57,360 nucleotides of DNA from Burkholderiaceae bacterium (GTDB taxonomy: Bacteria > Pseudomonadota > Gammaproteobacteria > Burkholderiales > Burkholderiaceae_D), in contig JAKOOD010000282.1 of the NCBI GenBank assembly GCA_022701635.1, positions 1 to 57,360 of the forward strand. Direction: 5' to 3'. The notes beneath the pieces are model-generated. The model was not told where the DNA came from, did not search any database, and saw only the letters and a program-made list of their open reading frames with translations. Every line of letters starts with the position of its first letter. The first letter of the stretch is position 1. The position numbers and the translations under genes are program-made. This document shows positions 7,629 to 15,840 of the stretch, one piece after another.

Positions 7629-8538
7629 GCTGGTTGCCCAGCTTTTCCAGGCCGAGCCAGGCGGCGCCGATCAATCCCGCTTCGGCGCCGGACTGGCCCG
7701 GCACGATGATCGGCGCGTCGGTCTTGCGCAGGATGGCGGCACGTACCGCCGCGTCGAGGCGCGCGATCAGCGGCGCGCTGTTCGACAGGCCGCCGCCGAC
7801 CGGCAGGATCGATGCGCCGAGCGTATTCACGAGCATCGCCAGCGGACCGGCCAGCAGGTCGATGAAGACGGCGACCGTGCGTTCGGCGGCGGCGTCGCCG
7901 GCTTGCCAGGCGTCGATGATCGCGCGGCTGTCCAGCGCCGGCTGGCCGAGCGCCCCGTGCAGCCGCTCCAGGCCGCGCGCGCCGCCGACCGTGTCCAGGC
8001 AGCCGGTCTGGCCGCAGCCGCATCGGAAGCGCGGAATCGCTTGCGGCGGGGTGCCGGCGAACTGCGCGGCCACCGGGCCGTGGCCCCATTCGCCGGCGAG
8101 GCCGCCGGGACCGCCGACCAGGTGACCATCGATGACCAAACCGCCACCGACGCCGGTCCCCAGGATCAGGCCGAACACGTTGCGGTGGCCGCGTCCGGCA
8201 CCGGACCGGGCTTCGGCCAGGGCGAAGCTGTCAGCGTCATTCAGGATCCAGACCGGCAGCCCGAACACCGCGGACAAATCGGCGGCAAGGGTGCGGCCAT
8301 CGATGCACGGGATGTTGGCGCACTTGATGCGGCCGCTGTCGGGATCGATGACGCCGGCGATCGAGATGGCGACGCCCCGGGTCGGGCCGCCGGCATCGAT
8401 CAGCGCCTGCATGGCCGCCGCGAAAGCCGCGAAGTCGTGGGTAGGTGTCGGCACGCGTTGGGCGGCGCCAATGCTGCCATCGGCAGTGGCGACGGCGGAT
8501 TTGATGGCGGTGCCGCCGATGTCGAAGGAAGTAATCAT
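7621..8538 (-). CDS. ROK-family sugar kinase (GlcNAc kinase-like)
   Basis: 305 residues. The phosphate-binding DIGGTAIKSA is at the N-terminus, the sugar-contact ExGH motif appears as EWGHGP, and the ROK zinc motif is CGCGQTGCLD. NagK/NanK-type ROK kinases phosphorylate GlcNAc or ManNAc using ATP. Next to a glycosylasparaginase the simplest product chain is GlcNAc-Asn to GlcNAc to GlcNAc-6-phosphate, which is inference; glucose or fructose kinase cannot be excluded. ATG 8538 starts directly at MITSFDIGGT; ATG 8550 is an in-frame alternative and neither has a strong ribosome site. Confidence 0.85.
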   Translation of the reverse strand: MITSFDIGGTAIKSAVATADGSIGAAQRVPTPTHDFAAFAAAMQALIDAGGPTRGVAISIAGVIDPDSGRIKCANIPCIDGRTLAADLSAVFGLPVWILNDADSFALAEARSGAGRGHRNVFGLILGTGVGGGLVIDGHLVGGPGGLAGEWGHGPVAAQFAGTPPQAIPRFRCGCGQTGCLDTVGGARGLERLHGALGQPALDSRAIIDAWQAGDAAAERTVAVFIDLLAGPLAMLVNTLGASILPVGGGLSNSAPLIARLDAAVRAAILRKTDAPIIVPGQSGAEAGLIGAAWLGLEKLGNQRG

Positions 8539-8550
8539 GTTCGTGATCAT

Positions 8551-9063
8551 AAAGGCAAAAGTTGCGGATTGCCAGAATACCCATCGGGAAATATTGATGG
8601 GAAAGCGTCGGCCGGCAGCGCTCGGAGGTGAAAGTGTATCCATGCAAAGTGGACGGTTCCCCTATGGTGGAGAGCAAATGCAGGGGCGCGTAATCACACG
8701 TTTACGTCGCTTTAAGTGACCTAAAAGCGTATCGGTAAAGTGGAAACGACGTAAAGATACGTTGTCGACAAAACTAGAACATCGAAGACCTAATGCTAGT
8801 TCCGAGACGCGTGGATGACTAGTGTAAAGGGAAATTCAACCACTACTGTTTGTAGCACCAGAAAACCCACGCACAGAATTATGGCGGGCGCGAGCACGGC
8901 CTGCGGTCAAGAGCAGTCGTTAGCAATGTTGTACTGGAAACGGGAGCTGTTGGCATCCGCCCTGTTTGCCCTCGTGATCAGAGGACGCGTCAAGCAATAG
9001 TCCTCAACGCCGAGCCTGCTCGCTTTGATAGCGAAGCGGCGCCTGTAGCCTGCACTCTAGGCC
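8551..9063. other. Gene-free stretch at the left edge of the accessory island
   Basis: No convincing reading frame. The stretch carries the promoter of the ROK gene and a 10-bp palindrome TTGTCGACAA (8762-8771). Base composition drops clearly to the right of about 8.7 kb, so the edge of acquired DNA probably lies here. Confidence 0.4.
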
Positions 9064-9330
9064 ATGTTAGCGACGCCGGATCGCCCTTGGAAAGGCGTCG
9101 GTCTGGCGGTGTCGTGCAATATGTCGCGTGCTACATTCACCCGCATTTTTCAACAGGTCACCAACACGACATCAGGTGAAGTCCTCACACAGATAAGGAT
9201 GGTAACTGCTGCAAAGCTGGTCAGTGAAAGCAGAATGTCAGTCGGACTCATTGCCGAGAAAATAGGCTATCAATATGAAGCGTTCAATCGGGTTTTCAAA
9301 CGGCATTATTCCACTTGGCCCAGGTGCATA
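9064..9330 (+). pseudogene. AraC-family regulator, C-terminal remnant
   Basis: The frame encodes the DNA-binding half of an AraC regulator: first helix-turn-helix CNMSRATFTRIFQQVT, linker LTQIRMVTAAKLVSES, second helix-turn-helix MSVGLIAEKIGYQYEAFNRV, then FKRHYSTWP. The N-terminal sensor half is missing (stop codons occur in this frame just upstream) and the tail after 9330 is unrelated. It is a decayed fragment at the island edge. Confidence 0.7.
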
Positions 9331-9396
9331 TCGGTGAGAGGCCAAGGCCCGATCTGCACGTACATAACCCTTCGAGGTTTGAAGTTCTGGATGTAG

Positions 9397-9762
9397 TCCT
9401 CATGCGGCCGAAAGCCGTTCGCCATGTTCCGAACACAAACACAGATCGTACTGGCGAAAATAATCGAGCGGCACACCTCGGGCTGGCTCGTCCGATCCCG
9501 ACCGCCGGGCGACACCAGTTTGGTGATCCAGCTAAGTGACTCGGTTGGTGAGAGCCGCTAACCGCTAACGATAGGGTTGTTTCGCACCACTTCACGGATT
9601 TTGCTCGCCTAGACCATTCTCAAGTTAGCAGCAAGAGTTGTTCTGTGCTATGCCAATAGGACGTAACTGATTGATTCTATTGGATGTTTCGCTTGATGAA
9701 GCCTTCAAAACGTTATATAACTGTCACTCTCCACACATCGGCGATCGAAGTTGGCCGCAATC
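9397..9762. other. Gene-free stretch with one inverted repeat
   Basis: Nothing coding is recognised. CCAATAG (9653-9659) and CTATTGG (9677-9683) form a 7-bp inverted repeat with a 17-bp spacer of unknown meaning. Confidence 0.3.
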
Positions 9763-10126
9763 ATGACAGCTGAGTATGGCAGTTTTGGCGCTGAGCTCTA
9801 CCAAGCGCGGACACGACGGGGATTTCACAGGCTGAAGTTGCCACCAAGGCTCAGCTTGCGCGAGGCTATTACTCCCAGCTTGAAAACCTAGGAAGGGGCC
9901 GCCTTCCAAAGAAGCGCTTACCCGAATCGTTCAGGCACTCGCGTTGGACGAATCAGAACGTAAACGACTAGTTTCGTCCGCGATCGCAGAATGTTGCACA
10001 GCTGTGCCGCACATGAAAGGATTATCGCCGGCAGTCCTTCAACTGCTTAGCTACATTGTCGAACGCGCTGACCGTATCACGCCGGCAACGGCTACTAGAA
10101 TTGAAACCATTCTAAGCGAGGAGTAA
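9763..10126 (+). pseudogene. XRE-family regulator broken by two frameshifts
   Basis: Three frames joined give one protein of about 120 residues. MTAEYGSFGAELYQARTRRG runs from ATG 9763; after a shift in the GACGGGG run (about 9812) the next frame reads SQAEVATKAQLARGYYSQLE, the XRE helix-turn-helix; after a second shift near 9905 the frame continues KEALTRIVQALALDESERKR to the TAA at 10124-10126. Only the last part is an intact open frame. I read this as a pseudogene; a sequencing error at one site is possible, at both less likely. Confidence 0.7.
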
Positions 10127-10227
10127 TCATGTAAGAAGAAAGCGACGTACCCCAAAATTTGAGATCCGCCGCTTTCCGGTCGGGAAGCTAATCGCTCCAG
10201 AACCTAGACAACTCTGACGATAGCGCT

Positions 10228-10283
10228 CCTCGACTGGAAGGTCAATCCCCTATTTTCCAAGCGGCTGCAGTTTACAGTCGAGG
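10228..10283. promoter_or_regulatory. 9-bp inverted repeat in front of the transposition operon
   Basis: CCTCGACTG (10228-10236) and CAGTCGAGG (10275-10283) are exact complements, 38 bp apart. The right arm overlaps the GAGGAAGG ribosome site of the gene starting at 10293. It could be an autoregulatory site or part of the transposon left end; no terminal repeats could be proven. Confidence 0.35.
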
Positions 10284-10292
10284 AAGGAACTT

Positions 10293-10985
10293 ATGCTGTC
10301 TGCAAACGACGGGCATGTGGGTGCGCAACCCTCGCCCATAACCGCTATTCGCCGTCGCGCGAGTAAGGTAGCCAATCTCTGGATCTTTGAATCACCGAAG
10401 AACGATCGCCGGCTAACTATAGTTGGTGACGTACCGTTCATGCACCTGATCCTGCTCGAAGGTACCCCTGAAGTTTTACGGTATCAGTTCGTCGGCGACC
10501 CGTTCAGTGTAATGGGGGCTGAACGAGAAGCATCGTTACCTGGTTATGTACGTGTGGAAAACTCCGATGGTCCTGATACATGGCTGCGGATAAAGCGTAG
10601 CGGCGCTCGACCAGGTCGAGCCAGCTCGCCAGACAGCGCAGGTGAAATCTTGTGTGCCGCGGCGTCGGCGGCCGGCGCAAGCTATGCTGAGTACACGGAA
10701 GATGATCTTCGAGGAAGGGAAACCGAATTTGAGAACTGGCTCATCTTGTGCGCTTGTACCAATCGCGCGAAAGGGCACCCGGACTACACAGAGCGGGCGG
10801 CTTTCGTTGAAGCCCTCGAAGCGAGCCGTACGGCCAGCGTAAGATCACTACTGACGGCTTCCAATGTTGATCCAGCCATCATGCTCGCTGTGATCGCTTC
10901 CTCACTGCAGCAGGGCGTAGCAAGTACTGACCTCCAAGGTCGCCTTTTCGGACTTGATAGCGAAATTCAGCGGAGGTTGGCATGA
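10293..10985 (+). CDS. Protein in the TnsA position of a Tn7-like element
   Basis: 230 residues, first gene of a four-gene coupled transposition operon. The stretch VPFMHLILLEGTPEVLRYQF resembles the region of TnsA endonucleases that precedes the QP motif, and PGYVRVENSDGPDTWLRIKR sits where TnsA has PDF...EVK. If that alignment is right, the catalytic acidic residues are replaced (PDF by PGY, EVK by RIK), leaving a TnsA-like protein without nuclease activity. The C-terminal part (YTERAAFVEALEASR onward) is helical. The homology is weak by eye and an unrelated accessory protein is possible. The start is ATG 10293, behind GAGGAAGG; the stop overlaps the TnsB start (ATGA). Confidence 0.5.
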   Translation: MLSANDGHVGAQPSPITAIRRRASKVANLWIFESPKNDRRLTIVGDVPFMHLILLEGTPEVLRYQFVGDPFSVMGAEREASLPGYVRVENSDGPDTWLRIKRSGARPGRASSPDSAGEILCAAASAAGASYAEYTEDDLRGRETEFENWLILCACTNRAKGHPDYTERAAFVEALEASRTASVRSLLTASNVDPAIMLAVIASSLQQGVASTDLQGRLFGLDSEIQRRLA

Positions 10986-12964
10986 ATATGGGCTCCCGTC
11001 GCTCTCTTATTCCGTCACAGTTATGCGACCTGACCTTATGGCCAATGCCCGACGAAGCCGCCTTGGATTCTGGCCAGCGCTCGATTTACCAACGCCGTAA
11101 GCAAGCAGTCGAAATGTATGCCGCTGCTAAGCCATATGGCGTAATACAGGAAAGGGTCTCTCTCTCGCCACAGGAGGTCAGGCGGCTTGTCAAGCGCTGT
11201 GTCACATCTGATGGTAACGGTACGATCGCTGGGTTTACAGGCTTAATTCCTGGATACCGGATCAAGGAGTACAAGCGTACCGCGCCCGTTGTGCATTTCA
11301 TCGGCGGCAGCTCGGGGGGATGTGCAGGGGCTCTGACATTATTGTTCGAGCAAAGGCCGGAAATACGCTCATTTGTCGATGACGAGTTCCTCAAACGGCC
11401 CGGACGAAAAGTACCCAGCGCTAAAACGACTTTCCGCGACCTGCATGGATCTTTCATTACAAAACTGAGAGAGTGCGGCCTGGGGGACGATGACTGGCCA
11501 TTCAATACGAAAGATTGTGGATATAGATCGCTTCGAAAGTACTGCCACGGTTTGCGGACGCAGGAATCGGGCAGATGGTTCGGAGCCCGCGCTGGAGTAG
11601 AAGCACAACGCCGGTCTAGTGTTGGGTCTGGCCATAGGCCAATCCTACCCGTTATGAGGGGGATGACCTCCTGTCAGCTCGACTTCCATAAGGTAGACGC
11701 TGCGTCGATCATTTTGCTTGAGACCTCAGAAGGCGAACGTATCCCAGTACCAGTAGCGCGCTGGCATATCGGCCTACTTGTTGAAGAGCGCTGGGGCCTC
11801 GTTCTTGGTGCATGGATCGCATTAGAACTCAATCCAAGCGCAGACAGTGTCCTCGAAGTGGTGGAAGCCTCTCTACGCCCGATCGACAGCTCAAAAGATG
11901 GTCTATTTTGTACTCTTACGGTTGACGGCAAAGTATTCCCGAATCAAGTCAAGCCTGAGTTGGCTTATCAGGGTTTCAGCGTCCTGAAAATGGATAATGC
12001 TTGGTCAAACGCGGCAACAGAGGTCGTGGACAATATCATTCAAACAGTTGGCTGTGCTGTCAATTTTGGTCCTGTACGCGCATGGTGGCGCCGGTCTGTT
12101 GTCGAGAGAATTTTTGGCCAGCTGACAAGACGAGGGTTACAGCGGTTACCGTCTACGTTGGGTAGCGGTCCAAAGGATCCAATCCGGAATGATCCGGTTG
12201 GTCAAGCAATTAAATTTAAGATCACGATCAAGGACCTTATCGACGTCGTTTATGGGTGCATTCGGGAGCATAACGAAACACGTAGTGAGGGTGTCAGCTT
12301 TGCTTCGCCAATGTCAGCGCTCCTGAATTCGTTGGATAGGCCGGCGTCCGGGGTATTTCTGCAGCCTCTTCCAAAGCGTGCGCAAAGCGAACTAAAGCTA
12401 ATGATGCATAAGCAGATCGCGACCGTTCGTGGCAGCTTGAAAAAGCACGAGCGGCCGTATGTCAATCTGGGGCGCTGGAGATATTCAAACCCCGAGCTTG
12501 CAGCCTCGTACCATTTGATAGGACGCGATCTCATATTGTATTGCGACAGACGCGATGTCCAAATTGTTCACGCTACGGTTCGTGATAGTGGCGAGCAACT
12601 TGGGGCGCTTAATGCTTCCCCAAAATGGGCCCATCTGCATATCTCTTGGCGTGAGCGAGCCGCCTTGAACAATGCCGGCCTTACGCTACGGCAGCGTGAA
12701 AATGGGCACTCTCCGGTCAAACGGTGGCGTGATGAAAAGACATCTGTAACCAAAGCGAAAAACGTAGGGGCGAAACAAAATATTCCTACGCCGAAAGAGG
12801 GGCTAGAAATCGCACGCGCAACCTTTGCTGCGCAGCACCGTGGTGAAACAGCTGCACCAGTTTCGGATAGGCGCCCTCATCAGGAACTGAGACGAAGTGC
12901 CACTTGGATGATCACCGGGTTCCCGGAGTCCGATCTTGAAGGTGAGGTGCTATATGGAGATTGA
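10982..12964 (+). CDS. TnsB/TniA-like DDE transposase
   Basis: 660 residues with the Mu/TnsB architecture: N-terminal helix-turn-helix region (VIQERVSLSPQEVRRLVKR, residues 54-72), a retroviral-integrase-type core from about residue 225, and a beta-barrel plus basic C-terminal tail that would contact TnsC. Catalytic residues fit Asp234 (CQLDFHKVD), Asp338 (KMDNAWSN) and Glu375 (SVVERIFGQL). It cuts and joins the transposon ends. It starts on the ATGA overlap with the preceding gene and its stop lies inside the TnsC start region, so the operon is tightly coupled. Confidence 0.9.
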   Translation: MNMGSRRSLIPSQLCDLTLWPMPDEAALDSGQRSIYQRRKQAVEMYAAAKPYGVIQERVSLSPQEVRRLVKRCVTSDGNGTIAGFTGLIPGYRIKEYKRTAPVVHFIGGSSGGCAGALTLLFEQRPEIRSFVDDEFLKRPGRKVPSAKTTFRDLHGSFITKLRECGLGDDDWPFNTKDCGYRSLRKYCHGLRTQESGRWFGARAGVEAQRRSSVGSGHRPILPVMRGMTSCQLDFHKVDAASIILLETSEGERIPVPVARWHIGLLVEERWGLVLGAWIALELNPSADSVLEVVEASLRPIDSSKDGLFCTLTVDGKVFPNQVKPELAYQGFSVLKMDNAWSNAATEVVDNIIQTVGCAVNFGPVRAWWRRSVVERIFGQLTRRGLQRLPSTLGSGPKDPIRNDPVGQAIKFKITIKDLIDVVYGCIREHNETRSEGVSFASPMSALLNSLDRPASGVFLQPLPKRAQSELKLMMHKQIATVRGSLKKHERPYVNLGRWRYSNPELAASYHLIGRDLILYCDRRDVQIVHATVRDSGEQLGALNASPKWAHLHISWRERAALNNAGLTLRQRENGHSPVKRWRDEKTSVTKAKNVGAKQNIPTPKEGLEIARATFAAQHRGETAAPVSDRRPHQELRRSATWMITGFPESDLEGEVLYGD

Positions 12965-13955
12965 TGAACGTCCCCCGAAAACTGCAAATTCCGACGGCGG
13001 ACTGATTGACCATCCGGTGTTTCGTTCGGGCACTGTGATTCCTACCGAGCCCATCAATGAACTCTACCAGATAGTGAGACAACTGGTGTTTGTTCGAGAG
13101 ACTGGTTGCTGCTTTACGGCGCATAGCGGGGTGGGAAAAACGCGAGCGTTGATGATGCTTGAGCATCTGGTTCGGCGGCGTATGCCGGAGGTGCTTGTCA
13201 TCCCACATAACACTTGGAATCATCAGGTAGCCTCAATTCGTGCGTTTTACAAGCACTTCCTTGCGGCGATTGGTCATCCAGATTTGCGCGGAGAGACTTT
13301 CGATCTTCGTCATCGTTTGATTCGTCGGTTAGTAGACATGGCTCGCGCAAACAAATCGCCAGTCGTTCTGCTACTGATCGACGAAGCAAACGCAATGCGT
13401 ATCGATGACTTTCTCTTTCTTAAAGATGTGTACAACGAACTCGACAAAGATGGAATTCAGCTCATTACGGTAATGATGGGCCAAGAGCCCGATTTTGGAG
13501 ACGTTCTCGCACTGCTGAGAGAACGCGGCCGGCTTGATCTCATATCGCGTTTCGCCCGCCGTAAGATGATTTTCAGAGCCTTCTCAAAGGAAGAGGATTT
13601 TAGAGGCTTGTTCAGGCATTTCGACACCTCGATTTATCCTATGGAGGGTGGCCTAACTTGGGTACAACATTTTATGCCGGTCGCATGGGAGAAAGGGTTT
13701 CGTCTTGCTGACCAAGTAGGAACGTTTTTGGATGCAGTCGATCGATGTGCCACTCCGGCAAGTCGATCCGTAGGCATTCCTGGCCGACAGCTTTTCATTG
13801 CCATACGCAGATATCTGCTTGAACAAATGTTTCGCGAGCAATCGAAAAAGGCGTTCGCTGAACTGGGATGGGATGACTCGCTTACCTATGCAATGCTGGA
13901 CGATGCGATCGATACCATAAATCAGGAAGAGAAGCGAGAGAGAAGGAAGCGATGA
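12954..13955 (+). CDS. TnsC/TniB-like AAA+ ATPase
   Basis: 333 residues. Walker A AHSGVGKT is at residues 56-63, Walker B LLLIDEAN near 139-146, and sensor-like arginines RFARRK follow. In Tn7-like elements this ATPase links the target selector (TniQ) to the transposase and confers target immunity. ATG 12954 is used, with GGTGAGG upstream and an 11-bp overlap with the TnsB end; the reading from 12936 is possible. Its stop overlaps the TniQ start by ATGA. Confidence 0.88.
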   Translation: MEIDERPPKTANSDGGLIDHPVFRSGTVIPTEPINELYQIVRQLVFVRETGCCFTAHSGVGKTRALMMLEHLVRRRMPEVLVIPHNTWNHQVASIRAFYKHFLAAIGHPDLRGETFDLRHRLIRRLVDMARANKSPVVLLLIDEANAMRIDDFLFLKDVYNELDKDGIQLITVMMGQEPDFGDVLALLRERGRLDLISRFARRKMIFRAFSKEEDFRGLFRHFDTSIYPMEGGLTWVQHFMPVAWEKGFRLADQVGTFLDAVDRCATPASRSVGIPGRQLFIAIRRYLLEQMFREQSKKAFAELGWDDSLTYAMLDDAIDTINQEEKRERRKR

Positions 13956-15319
13956 GAGAAATTACCGATTTTCTTGGACATACTTCAAGTCGATTGAACG
14001 AAGATCTCTGCCCGCTTCCACATGAATCTATTCTATCGTCGCTATGGAGGTTCGCTTGGCGAAATGCCCTTAGCGGATCACGCTTGTTGCAATACTGCAA
14101 ACAACGGCCGACCTTTTCCACCTCGTCGTTCCCATCGTTTGACCAGATCTCGTTGGTCCAGTTCGAGTCTGCAACTAACTGGAAGCTGGAGATAGCCGAG
14201 CGCACGTGCAGACTCGCCGATGCAACATGGTGGGAAGGGAATTTCAGATACTGTCCACTTTGTTTAGAGCACGGGTACCACAGCTACTGGCATCAATCTC
14301 TCTACATCGAAACCTGTCCAATAGATGGGGCGCGTCTTTTGACCACGTGCGAACATTGCGGAATGAGGTTGCCTCAATATGGAATTTGCCGGTCGCTTCT
14401 CGATCGTCCATATGTATGCGCGCATTGCTATAACCCAATTTCCGGCGTGTGGCCAACCGTCGAGTCGCGGTTGAGCATTCAATGTTGCGCGGATAAGTTC
14501 AGTCAAGCCCTTTCGGGGCTTTACGACTGGTGGATTGAAAGCGGATCGGTTCGGAGAGCGTTGCTGAACCATTTGCCTTCGTCTGATAGGAAGGATGTAT
14601 CCCATTATACCTTTCCGTATCGATCATTTATGCGACAGTGGGTACTGGACCATAATGAGGCTGCAAACCCCTTTCCCGTAACAGCACGGCGTACACCAAG
14701 ACTAATCATATTGCGTTGGGCTGTCCGCTTGAACGTGGAACCAGGCTGGCAGGTAAAGCTCGCCCAACGTGTGTCATGGGACGGGCGTTACAGAACCCGT
14801 ATGTTGGGAATTTACCGTGCTACATTAAGGCGGCTTGAACGCTTAATTTACGCTAGGCGAGCCTTTACCGATGAAGATTATCGTCGATACCTGGTGGCGA
14901 CGGGATCTGAATCTCAGTCATTCCCGAACGCGGCCGACCTGCCTCTGCTAGCGCTCTGCGCAATGCGCAGGAATTTGGAGCGGTATCTATCGTTAAACCC
15001 ATCTCGGCCCCCGAACAGCTTGCGTGATCCGTCGAGTACGGAAATCAGTGCTTTCTGGCATAGGGCACGGGTCTGCTGGAGAATTGCTTTTATCGGTATG
15101 TATGTTGATATGTACTGGTCGCTAGTCTCAACGCGCGCTGAAGTTTTCAGATTCTTGAATCCGCCAAGTTTTAATCCTTGTGCGATGCGCCAGTTCGAAG
15201 AGGAAAGCGAGGATCCGAAGTTCGCGTATTTCAAAGGTTCTATAGCTTTTCCTGAAATTGATGGCATGGCGTTCAACGCTATGATTCGTAGAAGTCAATG
15301 TAACTTAGTGACTTTATGA
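13952..15319 (+). CDS. TniQ/TnsD-like target-selection protein
   Basis: 455 residues. The N-terminal TniQ domain (PLPHESILSSLWRFAWRN) is followed by zinc-binding cysteines CPLC, CEHC and CAHC between about residues 108 and 160. TniQ family proteins recognise the attachment site and recruit TnsC. The long C-terminal part (over 250 residues) after the zinc region is closer in size to TnsD than to the short TniQ of Tn5053 or CRISPR-associated elements, which suggests a specific DNA site as target. I could not identify that site in the window. Confidence 0.85.
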   Translation: MREITDFLGHTSSRLNEDLCPLPHESILSSLWRFAWRNALSGSRLLQYCKQRPTFSTSSFPSFDQISLVQFESATNWKLEIAERTCRLADATWWEGNFRYCPLCLEHGYHSYWHQSLYIETCPIDGARLLTTCEHCGMRLPQYGICRSLLDRPYVCAHCYNPISGVWPTVESRLSIQCCADKFSQALSGLYDWWIESGSVRRALLNHLPSSDRKDVSHYTFPYRSFMRQWVLDHNEAANPFPVTARRTPRLIILRWAVRLNVEPGWQVKLAQRVSWDGRYRTRMLGIYRATLRRLERLIYARRAFTDEDYRRYLVATGSESQSFPNAADLPLLALCAMRRNLERYLSLNPSRPPNSLRDPSSTEISAFWHRARVCWRIAFIGMYVDMYWSLVSTRAEVFRFLNPPSFNPCAMRQFEEESEDPKFAYFKGSIAFPEIDGMAFNAMIRRSQCNLVTL

Positions 15320-15348
15320 ACTAGCAATAAAGCATGGAGCTATGAGTT

Positions 15349-15374
15349 AGCACTGTGCTGTTTGCTTTTTTTTT
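15349..15374 (+). terminator. Possible terminator behind tniQ
   Basis: A short dyad AGCAC-T-GTGCT (15349-15359) is followed by GTTTG and a run of T ending near 15374. The stem is short, so this is a weak call. Confidence 0.35.
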
Positions 15375-15487
15375 GTTATGTGGCTCTACCTAAGCGTGAA
15401 CACATGCGCATGTCGACGGCACTGTTTGAACAAGGAAATTGAAGTTGATTCGATAACGGGGCGGTCTGTAGGACGTCGCTGCTGTTT

Positions 15488-15808
15488 TCAACCGTCATCT
15501 TGTTTATTCGAGCTGTTCTCTGGATCTCCTGCGCCGCGAATCGACCGCAGCTCGGCCGAGACGAGTTCGCATAGTTTCCGTTGCTCCGATTCCGTGTTGG
15601 GCAGGTATGCCAGTGCAAGGAGCGACATAGGGTGGATCCCGATCACTGAAGCGATCTCTTCAATCTTGGAAATAGTAGGGGACTTCTGGCCCCGTTCTAA
15701 GCTGCTGAGATACGTGCGGCTCGACACAATTGAAAAATCCTCTTGAGTTAGGCCGCGGCTCTTCCTCGCCAACTGCAGTCCCGCCCCGAAGCGTCCAAGT
15801 AAGCTCAT
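15488..15808 (-). CDS. XRE-family transcriptional regulator
   Basis: 106 residues. A canonical XRE helix-turn-helix covers residues 9-65 (LQLARKSRGLTQEDFSIVSS, then TYLSSLERGQKSPTISKIEE). The remaining tail is short and polar. Its start codon overlaps the left arm of an 8-bp inverted repeat (15808-15837) in the divergent promoter it shares with the gene at 15841, so autoregulation is very likely. It may act as the antitoxin or repressor for that partner, which is inference. Confidence 0.88.
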   Translation of the reverse strand: MSLLGRFGAGLQLARKSRGLTQEDFSIVSSRTYLSSLERGQKSPTISKIEEIASVIGIHPMSLLALAYLPNTESEQRKLCELVSAELRSIRGAGDPENSSNKQDDG

Positions 15809-15837
15809 ACATCGTCCTGTTGAAAAGGAACGATGTA
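15808..15837. promoter_or_regulatory. Operator between XRE regulator and divergent gene
   Basis: TACATCGT (15808-15815) and ACGATGTA (15830-15837) are exact complements with a 14-bp spacer; the symmetry continues partly inward (TCCT against AGGA). It covers the XRE start codon and ends three bases before the ATG of the divergent gene. Confidence 0.7.
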
Positions 15838-15840
15838 CTC

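Noticed and set aside
3696-8631. Long open frames on the + strand opposite the ABC, CutC and ROK genes (such as 3696-4982, 5010-6386, 6724-8631)
   Set aside because: They are antisense shadows of confirmed genes, have Arg/Pro/Gln-rich products without domains and no ribosome sites. High GC makes such frames long.
8551-10292. Left end of the Tn7-like element with a TGT terminal repeat, for instance near 10131
   Set aside because: No repeated TnsB-type sites or matching right end could be found by eye; any coordinates would be a guess.
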